Assembly: GCF_014641595.1 (NCBI RefSeq)
Contig: NZ_BMIA01000004.1
Coordinates: 186,001-250,000, forward strand
Length of the DNA: 64,000 nt
Source: Dyadobacter endophyticus
Lineage (GTDB): Bacteria; Bacteroidota; Bacteroidia; Cytophagales; Spirosomataceae
Direction of reading: 5' to 3'
A model generated the notes under the pieces. It saw only the letters and a list, made by a program, of their open reading frames with translations. It made no database searches and was not told the DNA's origin. Positions 9,567 to 18,696 of the stretch are shown here, one piece after another. The translations under genes were made by a program, and so were the position numbers. Positions within the stretch are counted from its first letter, which is position 1; every line of letters begins with the position of its first letter.

Positions 9567-10211
9567 TTAGTCTAGTGTATGGATCGCCTGCACGAGGTTG
9601 GTCACCGAAAGCTTGCGAAACGCGCGTGCTTTCAGGGTGCTCACCGTGCTGTGCTGGATCTGAAGGCGGTCGGCGATTTCGCCGGTTTTGAGACCGGTTT
9701 TCAGTAGCGACGCTACCTCGCGTTCGCGGGAAGTGAGCTGGCGTACGCGCGGGCGATAGCTGTCGGCGCCATTTCTGATGGCCCTGAAGCGCCAGTATTC
9801 AGCATTCACATGGGCCTGGGTGGTGGCGCATACGTGCCGCCGCCGTTGAAGGACGGCCAAGATACCTTCCCTTAACGCAACGTCGGTACATTTCTTCGAT
9901 ATGCAGGCTCCCGCTCCCAGGGCCATTAGATCCATCGCGTTTTCAGCACCTTCTTCGGTATAGAGCACGGCGGTTTTGGGCAGTATGGCGGAGATTGTTT
10001 CGTGGTCGAAGCGCTCTACGTCGTTCACACTCAGGAGTACGAGGTCGTAGCGTTGGGAGGTCGCATATTTGTAAAACTGACGCGTGCGGGAGGCTTCGGT
10101 CACTTTCAAACGCAGATCCATTGTATCCAGCAAAAGCCGGATTCCTTTACGGGAAATCGGGTGCAGATCGAATACTAATACTTTCAGGGTGCTCTCAGGT
10201 TTCATCATCAC
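9567..10211 (-). CDS. LuxR-type regulator with degenerate receiver (paralogue)
   Basis: A 214-residue paralogue of the neighbouring regulator. The first residues are MMMKPEST, so any of three Met codons may start it. In the receiver the phosphoacceptor position is Ser61 (DLVLLSVND) and the acidic pair is reduced to D15. The C-terminal HTH is intact: LTSREREVASLLKTG and IADRLQIQHSTVSTLK. The repeated motif GAGACISKKCTD shows common ancestry with the gene at 8867-9511. Such pseudo-receivers usually act constitutively or respond to protein or small-molecule partners; which applies here cannot be seen. Confidence 0.85.
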   Translation of the reverse strand: MMMKPESTLKVLVFDLHPISRKGIRLLLDTMDLRLKVTEASRTRQFYKYATSQRYDLVLLSVNDVERFDHETISAILPKTAVLYTEEGAENAMDLMALGAGACISKKCTDVALREGILAVLQRRRHVCATTQAHVNAEYWRFRAIRNGADSYRPRVRQLTSREREVASLLKTGLKTGEIADRLQIQHSTVSTLKARAFRKLSVTNLVQAIHTLD

Positions 10212-10288
10212 GGGGTGGTCGATTATTATTACCGATACAAATATTCACCTGCGGTGCATGATTTGTAGTGGCTCCCCGCCGACCCCTA

Positions 10289-10306
10289 TGTGGCTTTGCA
10301 GCCACA
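10289..10306. terminator. Hairpin downstream of the Nudix regulator
   Basis: A perfect 7-bp stem with a TTGC loop (arms 10289-10295 and 10300-10306) lies 46 bp past the stop of the minus-strand Nudix regulator. An A/T run flanks it at 10314-10325. It could end that transcript, but the T tract is on the wrong side for minus-strand termination, so confidence is low. Confidence 0.3.
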
Positions 10307-10351
10307 CGCACATAAAAATTTTTTATCCCGAGACCTAAATAAAATGCCCGC

Positions 10352-11095
10352 CTATGGATTCCCGTTCCTGAACCGGTACAGAAACGGCGCTTTGTTGGCA
10401 GCTCCGGTAAACTTCTTTTCCAGGCGTTCGAGGACGTCCAGGTCGAGTATTTTTTTCTGAAAATTGTTCCTCGCGAATGCGCGGTCGAAGATCGATTCGT
10501 AAAGCTCCTGTAACTCGCGCATCGTGAAAGTTTCGGGTAGGAGGTTGAATGCGATCAGCTTCTGGTCGAGGTTGAGCTGCAAGGTTTCCAGCGCACTGTT
10601 TACCATTTCCTGATGGTCCATGATCATCGGAGGCAATGCACGCACCGGATACCAGTCAATGGATTCGTCAAGCTCGGTTTTGCGTGGGACCACTTTGTTG
10701 AGGTCCACTAGCGCATAATATCCTATCGAGACAAACCGCCGGGTGATCCAGTCGAACTCCTTACGGCCGAACCGCTTGTCGCCCAGGGTATCCTCATTCA
10801 ATTCGATAAGCCTTTCGAGGAAACGGATGTTGGAGCGCGGCGAATTACCAAAGACCCTGAATTGTTCGAGATAAATGTCCTTAATGCCCGTTCGGTCTTC
10901 CAGTATCCGGCGTGCGGCCTCGTCGATCCCCTCGTCCTGGTAAATAAAACCACTCGGTAAAGCCCAGAAATCACCCCGGAAGTTCAGTTTGGGTACCAGA
11001 ACGCTAAGCTGCGAATCCTGGTAGCCAAAAATGACGCAGTCGATGGAAAGCTGCTGAATGTAATCCTGTTCGCTCGGTGATTGTATATCCCTCAT
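10352..11095 (-). CDS. NrtR/AraR-like Nudix-domain transcriptional regulator
   Basis: A 247-residue protein if started at the ATG at 11095 (MRDIQSPSEQ); an upstream ATG at 11206 adds 37 residues that do not fit the family and run into the AT-rich promoter, so I prefer 11095. Residues about 10-150 form a Nudix fold with the box G-x5-E at GFIYQDE, but the catalytic REUxEE part reads RILEDR, so hydrolysis is unlikely. The C-terminal part (ETFTMRELQELYESIF, then NFQKKIL) is the winged helix-turn-helix of the NrtR family. Family members bind ADP-ribose or, in Bacteroidota, sugars, and repress neighbouring genes. It is divergent from the ThuA/dehydrogenase gene, with palindromes between them. Confidence 0.82.
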   Translation of the reverse strand: MRDIQSPSEQDYIQQLSIDCVIFGYQDSQLSVLVPKLNFRGDFWALPSGFIYQDEGIDEAARRILEDRTGIKDIYLEQFRVFGNSPRSNIRFLERLIELNEDTLGDKRFGRKEFDWITRRFVSIGYYALVDLNKVVPRKTELDESIDWYPVRALPPMIMDHQEMVNSALETLQLNLDQKLIAFNLLPETFTMRELQELYESIFDRAFARNNFQKKILDLDVLERLEKKFTGAANKAPFLYRFRNGNP

Positions 11096-11239
11096 GTAGT
11101 AATCGCTATGAAATAGTCGCTCAATTTTAACCCGGCAATATCGCAGAAACGGTTCTCCTGCACAAAACGGAGGGCGGAAACATTTTGCAGACCTGTTCAA
11201 GTCCATACGCGTAATGACGGCAATGTGACTATTTATTGC

Positions 11240-11253
11240 ATTGTTGAAACAAT
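11240..11253. promoter_or_regulatory. 14-bp perfect palindrome upstream of the ThuA/dehydrogenase gene
   Basis: The arms ATTGTT and AACAAT are separated by two bases. The half-site ATTGT is shared with the larger palindrome 15 bp downstream, so this may be a second operator for the same protein. Confidence 0.45.
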
Positions 11254-11267
11254 TTATTGAATAAATT

Positions 11268-11292
11268 TTATTGTCTCAAAGATAGACAATAA
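11268..11292. promoter_or_regulatory. 25-bp perfect palindrome, likely operator of the Nudix regulator
   Basis: The arms TTATTGTCT and AGACAATAA are exact reverse complements around a 7-base spacer. The site lies in the divergent promoter region between the Nudix regulator and the gene starting at 11340. It is just upstream of a TACATTTG sequence (11305-11312) that matches the Bacteroidota -7 box TAnnTTTG, so a bound protein would cover the -33 region. Confidence 0.6.
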
Positions 11293-11339
11293 TGCTTTTT
11301 ACTGTACATTTGGAGGTCACAATTCAAACGATTAACCAG

Positions 11340-14300
11340 ATGAAGAAAAAAATACAGGGTGTGCTCCTCTGCTGTGCATGGCTCCTGGTAGGTCATGTTA
11401 TGGCACAGGCGCCCAAAATGCAGGTGCTGGTTTTCAGCAAGACTGCGGCGTTCAGGCACCAGTCGATCGGCGCGGGGAAAAAGGCGCTGGGCAAAATGGC
11501 GGCAGAGAAAGGCTTTGGCGTCAGTTTTACGGAAGATGCCGCCCAGTTCAGGGAAAGCAATCTGAAAAAATACAACGCGGTAATATTTCTCAATACGACA
11601 GGTGATATCCTCGACGCGGAGCAGCAAAGCGCTTTCGAACGTTACATTCAGGCGGGAGGCGGCTACGTGGGCATCCACGCAGCCAGCGATACGGAATACG
11701 AATGGCCATGGTACGGCGCATTGGCTGGCGCCTGGTTCCTCGACCACCCCATGCCCGATAATGTGCAGAAAGGGAAGTTTATCGTAACGCAGAAAAACCA
11801 CTGGGCCACACAGGGTATGCCCGATGAATTTGAGCGGAGCGATGAGTTTTACAGCTTCAAAAACATTTCTCCGAAAATCAACGTCGTCCTTAAAATCGAT
11901 GAGAAAAGCTATAAGGGCGGTAAAAACCCGGATTTCCATCCGATGAGCTGGTACCAGGAGTTCGATGGTGGCCGGTCGTTCTACACCGCCATGGGGCATA
12001 CCGACGAAACGTTTGAAGAGCCGCTTTTCCTCAACCACCTTTGGGCGGGCATTCGCTACGCTACCGGCGGCGACACGCCCAAGCCGGTTGATTTCGCCAA
12101 AGCACGCCCCGAAGAAAACCGTTTTTCAAAAGTAATACTGGCCGAAAAGCTGGATGAGCCAATGGAACTGAGCGTGCTGGGCGACGGCCGCATCCTGTTT
12201 ATTCAGCGAAAAGGTGAGGTACTGCTTTACCATACCAAAACCAAAGAGTTGAAAACCATTGCCAAACTTCCCGTTAGCACCAAATATGTGAGCAAGGAGG
12301 GCAAGGAGTCGATGGGCGAGGATGGTTTGCTGGGGTTGAATAAAGACCCGAATTTTGCACAAAATCACTGGATTTACCTCTACTATTCCGACCCGAACGA
12401 ATCGAAGAACGTGCTCGCACGCTTTGAGCTGAAAGGCGACGAGTTAGACCTTGCTTCGCGCAGGATATTGCTCGATGTGCCCACGCAGCGCGAGGAATGC
12501 TGCCACACCGCCGGTTCCATTGCCTGGGATAAGGACGGCAATTTGTACCTCTCCACAGGCGACAATACCAACCCGCACGGCTCCAACGGATACAGCCCGA
12601 GTGACGAACGCGCCGGTCGCGAGGCTTGGGATGCGCAGAAATCATCGGCCAATACCAACGATTTGCGCGGTAAGATCATTCGCATCAAACCGCAGTCCGA
12701 TGGAACGGCAGGGGCTGCTCCATACACCATTCCGGAAGGCAACCTGTTCCCGAAAGGAACGCCCCAAACACGTCCTGAAATTTACACAATGGGCCACCGC
12801 AACCCGTTCCGCATTTCGGTAGATCAGCGAACCGGCTACGTATATTGGGGCGAGGTGGGACCCGATGCCGCAAAACCCGATGCCAACCGCGGCCCGGCCG
12901 GTCATGATGAAGTAGGGCAGGCCCGAAAACCCGGCAATTTCGGCTGGCCCCATTTTGTAGGTGATAACAAAGCGTACAACAAATATGATTTCACGGCAAG
13001 CCAATCGGGAGAGAAATGGGATGTTGCAGCACCGACCAACAATTCTCCCAGCAATACGGGTCTGAAAGTGCTGCCGCCGGCACAAAAAGCATTCATTTGG
13101 TATCCTTATGACGCCTCGCCCGAGTTCCCGCTCGTGGGCGCGGGTGGGCGCAACGCAATGGCCGGGCCGGTATTTTATTCGGACGATTTCAAGAATGCGC
13201 AGGGGGCGCCTCAGCCGGGCGCTTTTCCTGCCTATTACAATGGTAAACTGCTTGCTTATGAATGGATGCGGGGCTGGATTATGGCCGTCACTATGGATAA
13301 GGAAGGTAATTACGCTTCGATGGAGCGCTTTATGCCCAGCTACAAATTCTCGAATCCGATGGATATGGAATTTGCACCAAACGGGGACCTGTATATGCTC
13401 GAATATGGCTCGGGCTGGTTCTCGGCCAACGACGATGCCCGCCTGATCCGCATCGAATACAATGGGGGTAACCGTAAACCGAAGATCGAATTGACTGCCA
13501 ATAAACAAGGCGGTTCCGTGCCATTGGCCTTAAAACTTACAGCGGCCGGTACCGACGATGCCGACGGGGATGCATTGACTTATTCCTGGAAAATTACTTC
13601 TAAAAACGGATTTACAAAAACCATTAACGGCCAGGATGCGCAGCTGACACTCGCCAAAACGGGCCTTTACAAGGCTACTTTAACCGTAAATGACGGTAAA
13701 GGCGGTATTTCGACGCAGTCGCTCGACGTCACGGTGGGTAACGAAGCGCCGGTGCTGAGCCTGGATATGCCGGGAGCCAACAAGTCGTTTTTTGTGCCGG
13801 GTAAGCCATTTCAATATGACGTAAAGGTGAAAGATAAAGAAGACGGTGCGCTGGGAAGCGGCATCGATGCCGATGCTGTGGCGGTCAATATCGATTACCT
13901 GCCCGAAGGCTTCGATAAGGTAGCCATTGCCCAGGGGCACCGCTCCGCCGACGCGTCGGCGACTACGACAGCCGGTAAGAAGCTGATCGAAGCGAGCGAT
14001 TGCAAAGCTTGCCATAGCATCAGCAAAAAATCGATAGGCCCGGCATATACTGAGGTTGCGCGCAAATACAAAGGCAACAGTTCGGCGGTTGAAATGCTCA
14101 CTAAGAAGGTGATCAGCGGCGGAGGAGGTGTTTGGGGCGAAACGGCTATGGCCGCGCACCCGCAACTTTCGGCGACCGACGCTGCGGAGATGGTCAGGTA
14201 TATCCTGAACCTTTCCGGCGATGCCGCCGAGAAAGCCTCGTTGCCTGTCAAAGGCAGTTATACAGCAACATTACCGAGTGGCGACAAGGGTAAGGGCGTT

Positions 14301-14810
14301 TTCGTATTGCGCGCCGCATATCAGGATAAAGGCGCCAAGGGCTTGCCCGCGCTTCGTTCAGAGCAGACATTCGTGCTTCGGAATTCGATCCTGGACGTAC
14401 ATGGTTTCGATGTGTACGACGACGTTAATAAAATGTCCTATGGCGGCAATAACCTTGCTATTCCAGCCAAGTCGGGCGCTTACATGGGCCTGAAACAGGT
14501 CGACCTGAATGGCGTATCGGCTTTCCGGGTGATGGCTATGGCGCCCAAACCGCAGCTGAATGCCTCGGGTGGGAAGGTGGAGCTGAGGCTCGACAGCCCA
14601 ACAGGTAAACTAATTGGTGAATCGGCATTTCTGGAACCGACGGACAAGCTGGATTTCAAGCCATCGACCCTCGATATCCCTGTAAAACTTCCGACGGCCG
14701 ACGGCAAGCCCCATGATGTGTATATGATTTTTGTAAACCCTTCGAAGTCATCCGGTAGTCTGATGGTTGTAATGAGTGCACAGGCAGTGCTGGCTTCGAC
14801 GGCGCAGTAG
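11340..14810 (+). CDS. ThuA / PQQ-type sugar dehydrogenase / PKD / cytochrome c fusion protein
   Basis: A 1156-residue exported protein. I start it at ATG 11340 (MKKKIQGVLL), which gives a clean signal peptide ending VMAQA; an ATG at 11292 lies inside the palindrome and is unlikely. Domains in order: ThuA-like (about 25-245, VLVFSKTAAFRHQS, GGGYVGIHAASD), a soluble glucose/sorbosone dehydrogenase-type six-bladed propeller (about 265-700, ECCHTAGSIAWDKDGNLY), a PKD domain (about 710-800), a class I cytochrome c with the haem motif CKACH (C888, C891, H892), and a C-terminal beta-sandwich (about 1010-1156) like a carbohydrate-binding module. The arrangement suggests periplasmic sugar oxidation with electrons passed to its own haem. 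The substrate is unknown. A strong hairpin follows the gene. Confidence 0.88.
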   Translation: MKKKIQGVLLCCAWLLVGHVMAQAPKMQVLVFSKTAAFRHQSIGAGKKALGKMAAEKGFGVSFTEDAAQFRESNLKKYNAVIFLNTTGDILDAEQQSAFERYIQAGGGYVGIHAASDTEYEWPWYGALAGAWFLDHPMPDNVQKGKFIVTQKNHWATQGMPDEFERSDEFYSFKNISPKINVVLKIDEKSYKGGKNPDFHPMSWYQEFDGGRSFYTAMGHTDETFEEPLFLNHLWAGIRYATGGDTPKPVDFAKARPEENRFSKVILAEKLDEPMELSVLGDGRILFIQRKGEVLLYHTKTKELKTIAKLPVSTKYVSKEGKESMGEDGLLGLNKDPNFAQNHWIYLYYSDPNESKNVLARFELKGDELDLASRRILLDVPTQREECCHTAGSIAWDKDGNLYLSTGDNTNPHGSNGYSPSDERAGREAWDAQKSSANTNDLRGKIIRIKPQSDGTAGAAPYTIPEGNLFPKGTPQTRPEIYTMGHRNPFRISVDQRTGYVYWGEVGPDAAKPDANRGPAGHDEVGQARKPGNFGWPHFVGDNKAYNKYDFTASQSGEKWDVAAPTNNSPSNTGLKVLPPAQKAFIWYPYDASPEFPLVGAGGRNAMAGPVFYSDDFKNAQGAPQPGAFPAYYNGKLLAYEWMRGWIMAVTMDKEGNYASMERFMPSYKFSNPMDMEFAPNGDLYMLEYGSGWFSANDDARLIRIEYNGGNRKPKIELTANKQGGSVPLALKLTAAGTDDADGDALTYSWKITSKNGFTKTINGQDAQLTLAKTGLYKATLTVNDGKGGISTQSLDVTVGNEAPVLSLDMPGANKSFFVPGKPFQYDVKVKDKEDGALGSGIDADAVAVNIDYLPEGFDKVAIAQGHRSADASATTTAGKKLIEASDCKACHSISKKSIGPAYTEVARKYKGNSSAVEMLTKKVISGGGGVWGETAMAAHPQLSATDAAEMVRYILNLSGDAAEKASLPVKGSYTATLPSGDKGKGVFVLRAAYQDKGAKGLPALRSEQTFVLRNSILDVHGFDVYDDVNKMSYGGNNLAIPAKSGAYMGLKQVDLNGVSAFRVMAMAPKPQLNASGGKVELRLDSPTGKLIGESAFLEPTDKLDFKPSTLDIPVKLPTADGKPHDVYMIFVNPSKSSGSLMVVMSAQAVLASTAQ

Positions 14811-14838
14811 TGCACGTTTCGGATAAGCATTTTTCCTG

Positions 14839-14870
14839 AATGGCGGCCCTGTTTCGACGGGGCCGCCATT
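14839..14870 (+). terminator. Rho-independent terminator of the ThuA/dehydrogenase gene
   Basis: A perfect 11-bp GC-rich stem (14839-14849 with 14860-14870) with a 10-base loop is followed by a T-rich stretch. It lies 28 bp after the stop codon. An ATG inside its left arm is in frame with the next gene and should not be taken as that gene's start. Confidence 0.8.
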
Positions 14871-14965
14871 GTTTTGTGCCTGTTTTGTATATTGTCGGGT
14901 TGCCGGTGCGTTGCGGAAGTGGTGCCAGGACGCACTTCAATTTTTCAGTTACAGCTCAAACACGT

Positions 14966-16474
14966 ATGACCAAGAAAACCGCTTTGCTTCTTGCATTTAT
15001 CGCCCTGAAATTCCTGTTACAATATTTCCTCATTATCCCCGGTTACGACCTGCACCGCGACGAATATCTTCACCTCGACCAGGGCAACCACCTGGCGTGG
15101 GGTTTTATGTCGGTGCCGCCGGTTACCTCCTGGATTGCCTGGCTGATCGGCGTTTTGGGGAATGGGGAATGGACGGTCCGGTTCTTTCCGGCATTGTTCG
15201 GCGCGTTGACGATGCTTGTTGTCTGGCGGACAGTCGAGCGGTTGGGGGGAGGCCTATATGCCTGCGTCCTGGCTGGCTCTTGCGTATTGTTCTCGGTTTT
15301 GTTAAGGTTAAATCAGTTATTTCAACCAAATTCCATCGATGTCCTGTGCTGGACGGCGCTGTATTATATTCTGATCAGTTTTATTCAGTCGAGGGACCAT
15401 CGCTGGCTTTACGGTTTTGCGGCAGTGTTCGCGTTAGGTGTTTTAAATAAATACAATATTGCGTTCGCTGCGGTGGGCCTGCTTCCGGCCATACTGCTTA
15501 CGCCGCAGCGCAACTTGCTGTTCAACAAGCACGTTTGCCTAGCATTATTACTTGCATTGCTGTTAATCGCACCCAACCTCGTGTGGCAATGCCAGCACAA
15601 GTTCCCGGTTTTTCACCACATGAAACTGCTGGCCGAAACACAGCTCGTGAACGTCAACCGCGCCGATTTTCTGAAAGAGCAACTGCTGTTTTTCATAGGC
15701 TCTTTATTCGTCATTGCGGCAGGGCTCTATGGTTTGCTAACCTACAAGCCATTTGCACCCTACCGGCTGTTCTTTTTCTCCATGATCATTACCCTGGCCG
15801 TCTTCACGTACCTGCGCGCGAAGGGTTATTACGCGATCGGCATTTACCCGGTCTACATTGCTTTCGGGGCGGTTTATATTGGTTCAAAAGTGAATGTGGC
15901 CTGGTTGCGAGGCGTGTTCGTTCTGATCCCCGTTGCTCTTTTTATACCGCTGTTTAATGTAGCATTTCCTAACAAAACGCCGGAACAGATCGCCGCGAAT
16001 CCGGAGCGCTATCGAAAACTGGGACTTCTGCGCTGGGAAGATGGCAAGGATCACCAGTTGCCCCAGGATTTTGCCGACATGCTGGGCTGGCGCGAGTTGG
16101 CGGGCAAAGTGGATGCAGCTTACGCATTGATGCCGGACAAAGCGGCAACGCTCGTGCTTTGCGATAATTACGGGCAGGCCGGAGCCATTAATTACTATTC
16201 CAAAACGGGCGTCCGTGCCGTAACTTTCAATGCGGATTATGTGGATTGGTTTGACCTTTCAAAGAAGTACAAACATCTCATCCGAGTCAAAAGCTGGCAT
16301 GAGCGGGAGGTCGAAATGAAGGAAACCGGACCGTTATTTGCGACGGGCTTTGCGGCAGATTCGGTGACAAACCGCTACGCCCGCGAATGGGGGACGACGG
16401 TATTCATTTTCCGCGACGCGCGAATCGATATCAATGCACGCATCGAAAAGGAAATAGCCGAGGAGCGGTGGTAA
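14966..16474 (+). CDS. GT39/ArnT-like integral membrane glycosyltransferase
   Basis: A 502-residue polytopic membrane protein. I choose ATG 14966 (MTKKTALLLA) because the upstream ATG at 14840 lies in a terminator stem. The first loop carries the GT-C fold signature HRDEYLHLDQ, with the acidic pair that binds metal and lipid-linked donor in PMT/ArnT enzymes. About nine to ten membrane segments follow up to residue about 345, then a soluble C-terminal domain of about 150 residues. Members transfer a sugar from a polyprenyl-phosphate carrier to a lipid or protein outside the membrane. It appears to be monocistronic. Donor and acceptor cannot be told. Confidence 0.8.
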   Translation: MTKKTALLLAFIALKFLLQYFLIIPGYDLHRDEYLHLDQGNHLAWGFMSVPPVTSWIAWLIGVLGNGEWTVRFFPALFGALTMLVVWRTVERLGGGLYACVLAGSCVLFSVLLRLNQLFQPNSIDVLCWTALYYILISFIQSRDHRWLYGFAAVFALGVLNKYNIAFAAVGLLPAILLTPQRNLLFNKHVCLALLLALLLIAPNLVWQCQHKFPVFHHMKLLAETQLVNVNRADFLKEQLLFFIGSLFVIAAGLYGLLTYKPFAPYRLFFFSMIITLAVFTYLRAKGYYAIGIYPVYIAFGAVYIGSKVNVAWLRGVFVLIPVALFIPLFNVAFPNKTPEQIAANPERYRKLGLLRWEDGKDHQLPQDFADMLGWRELAGKVDAAYALMPDKAATLVLCDNYGQAGAINYYSKTGVRAVTFNADYVDWFDLSKKYKHLIRVKSWHEREVEMKETGPLFATGFAADSVTNRYAREWGTTVFIFRDARIDINARIEKEIAEERW

Positions 16475-16623
16475 GGGGCATAAAATCTGTCCGGCCAGGG
16501 GGAAATAAGGTTGTTTTAAAATAGGAATATTGAGGGAAATTGTGTAACTTCATATAGCTAAACGGTTACATAATTATACTGTTTTTGTTGGTTAAAGTTT
16601 TCAATCTATCAAACTTAACTGAT

Positions 16624-18444
16624 ATGAAACCTCCTCTGCAAACCTTACTGAAAATGGTCCTTTTTTACACCATTTTCCTGATCAGCACAGTTCATACTTT
16701 TGGTCAAAGCTGGAATCAGATGATCAAAGTTACAGCACAAAACAATGACGCTTCTTCGGCAAGAACCGCCAACGATGAGTACGGATCTGCCGTGTCAATA
16801 TCCGGAAATTATGCTATCGTTGGATCCTATCGTGAAAGTGAAGACGGAAATGGATTAGATACGGTCGCACTTACGGGAGCTGCTTATATCCTTTACAACG
16901 ATGCCGGAAACTGGGTCCAGGTGAAAAAGATCACGGCACCTGTCCGTGAGTTTGCTGACAACTTTGGAGTTTCGGTCTCCATCAGTGGGGACTATGCCAT
17001 CGTTGGTGCCCACCAGGAGGACGACGATGCGCTGGAGACCAATACTTTGTTCAATGCAGGCTCGGCTTATATTTTCAAAAAGGACCAGGGAGGGCCGGAC
17101 AACTGGGGTTTGCTGAAAAAAATAACGGCTTCCACACGTGATGTACAAGACAGATTCGGTTATTCGGTATCGATGAGCGGCAATTACGCCATTGTAAGTG
17201 CGTATTTGGAAGACGACGACGTAAATGAAACCAATACGCTGGACAATTCGGGCTCGGCTTATATTTTCAAAAAGGACCAGGGTGGTACGGACAACTGGGG
17301 GCAGGTGAAAAAAATTACGGCTTCTGTACGCGGCATCGTAGATTGGTTCGGCGTTTCTGTCTCCATAAGTGGCGACTATGCCATCGTGGGAGCCAATTTT
17401 GAAGATGAAGACAGCCTGGAAAACAATAGTTTGGATGGATCAGGATCCGCCTATATTTTTAAGAAAGATCAGGGGGGAGCTGACAATTGGGGACAAGTGA
17501 AAAAAGTCACGGCCGCCGACCGGGCTAGCGGCGACGCTTTTGGCTGGTCTGTATCGATCGACGGCAATTATGCCATTGTGGCGGCTTATACAAAGGGAGG
17601 TTATATTTTTAAGAAAGATCAGGGAGGAATTGATAATTGGGGGCAGGTACAAAAACGGCCCGGCGGGGGCGCTTCGGTGGCAATCAGCGGTGATTATGCC
17701 GTGGTGGGCGGACAAAGTTCGGCTGACTTTTTTAAGAAAGATCTGGGAGGGCTCGATAATTGGGGGCCGATGCAGAATGTCTCCCACGGTGGTAATTTTG
17801 GTGTTGCGACATCGATGAGCGGAGATTTTACCCTTGTAGGGGCTTATTCAGACGATAACTTCGGGTCTGCTTATATTTTCAAATTGGGGCCTCCGCTGCC
17901 GGTTACAATCATCACTTTTGAAGCTGTCAAGAAAGAAAACCAGGTGCTGCTGAGCTGGGCGACAACCATGGAAAGCAATTCGGCATACTTTGACGTTCAA
18001 AAAAGTGGTGACGGCCATAACTGGAAAACGCTGGGACGTGTATGGGCGGCCGTTAAAAGTGATCAGCTCAGGTCGTACGCTTTCACAGACGACAATCCAT
18101 CGGATGAAGATCCCCATGGCCAGGCAAACCTGTACCGCCTCAAAATGGTCGACACGAATGGTATTTTTGCATACAGCAGGACGATCAGCCTGTTATTTGG
18201 GAAGAAGCTCCGAAGTATCCTTTATCCTAATCCCGTATCCGACAAATTATACTGTGATCCGGCAGAAGCAGCAAAAATAGAATCGATCACGATGGTTAAC
18301 AGCGCCGGACGAATCATGTTACGGTCTTTTGAAAATACCAGGGCAGGTATTTCCGTAGATCGTCTCACCCCGGGGATTTACGTGGGGCAAATCAAGACAA
18401 AAGCAGGAGCTGTGCAGTTCCAGAAGATAATCGTGGTACGATAA
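16624..18444 (+). CDS. FG-GAP-like repeat protein with T9SS sorting domain
   Basis: A 606-residue secreted protein. The ATG at 16624 (MKPPLQTLLK) gives a normal signal peptide ending FGQ; an upstream TTG at 16585 is less likely. Residues about 30-425 are repeats of about 64 residues with the pattern FGxSVSISGDYAIVGA and AYIFKKDQGG, resembling the FG-GAP blades of integrin-type beta propellers. Three copies are exactly 192 bp apart in the DNA, and later copies are shorter. After LPVTIITFEA come a fibronectin-like module and a C-terminal T9SS type A domain with LYPNPVSD. It is likely a surface adhesin or propeller-fold binding protein; the partner is unknown. Confidence 0.8.
   Translation: MKPPLQTLLKMVLFYTIFLISTVHTFGQSWNQMIKVTAQNNDASSARTANDEYGSAVSISGNYAIVGSYRESEDGNGLDTVALTGAAYILYNDAGNWVQVKKITAPVREFADNFGVSVSISGDYAIVGAHQEDDDALETNTLFNAGSAYIFKKDQGGPDNWGLLKKITASTRDVQDRFGYSVSMSGNYAIVSAYLEDDDVNETNTLDNSGSAYIFKKDQGGTDNWGQVKKITASVRGIVDWFGVSVSISGDYAIVGANFEDEDSLENNSLDGSGSAYIFKKDQGGADNWGQVKKVTAADRASGDAFGWSVSIDGNYAIVAAYTKGGYIFKKDQGGIDNWGQVQKRPGGGASVAISGDYAVVGGQSSADFFKKDLGGLDNWGPMQNVSHGGNFGVATSMSGDFTLVGAYSDDNFGSAYIFKLGPPLPVTIITFEAVKKENQVLLSWATTMESNSAYFDVQKSGDGHNWKTLGRVWAAVKSDQLRSYAFTDDNPSDEDPHGQANLYRLKMVDTNGIFAYSRTISLLFGKKLRSILYPNPVSDKLYCDPAEAAKIESITMVNSAGRIMLRSFENTRAGISVDRLTPGIYVGQIKTKAGAVQFQKIIVVR
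17062..17640 (+). repeat. In-gene tandem repeat, 192-bp period
   Basis: The segment encoding SAYIFKKDQGG recurs with starts near 17062, 17254 and 17446 (two intervals of exactly 192 bp), and then in a shorter 150-bp unit near 17600. The repeats encode propeller blades and could expand or contract by recombination. Confidence 0.7.
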
Positions 18445-18696
18445 CTCAGTACCCGTATTTGTAGCGTAGGGGAGACGTGGGCAAGTCGCCTCCCTTTGCT
18501 GATCAGTTGACCGACAATATGTGCCACGGCCTCGGAAATGGCGTGCAGGTCGGCCTTGAATGCGTGTCCCTGCGTTTGTTCTAAACAGACTCCGATAGAT
18601 GCAAACAGAACAGGAAATTTTACTATTTGGTAATAGTTATTCGCCTATAAATCAATTATATTCAAGCCGTCATACTCAACGTTAATCTTACTGCTC
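18445..18696. other. 252-bp intergenic region between two T9SS cargo genes
   Basis: It contains a weak imperfect hairpin near 18468-18496 that could end the upstream transcript, and AT-rich sequence before the next start. A TTTG preceded by TA at 18621-18631 resembles a -7 box but has the wrong internal spacing. No gene is seen. Confidence 0.35.

Noticed and set aside
10289..10306. Start of a tRNA or riboswitch in the GTGGCT hairpin region
   Set aside because: Only a single short stem is present; no cloverleaf or known riboswitch core could be built from the surrounding bases.
18445..18696. Possible coding fragment on the minus strand of this gap
   Set aside because: A stretch of about 40 codons is open, but there is no start codon in a sensible place, no family resemblance and no neighbour to join it to.
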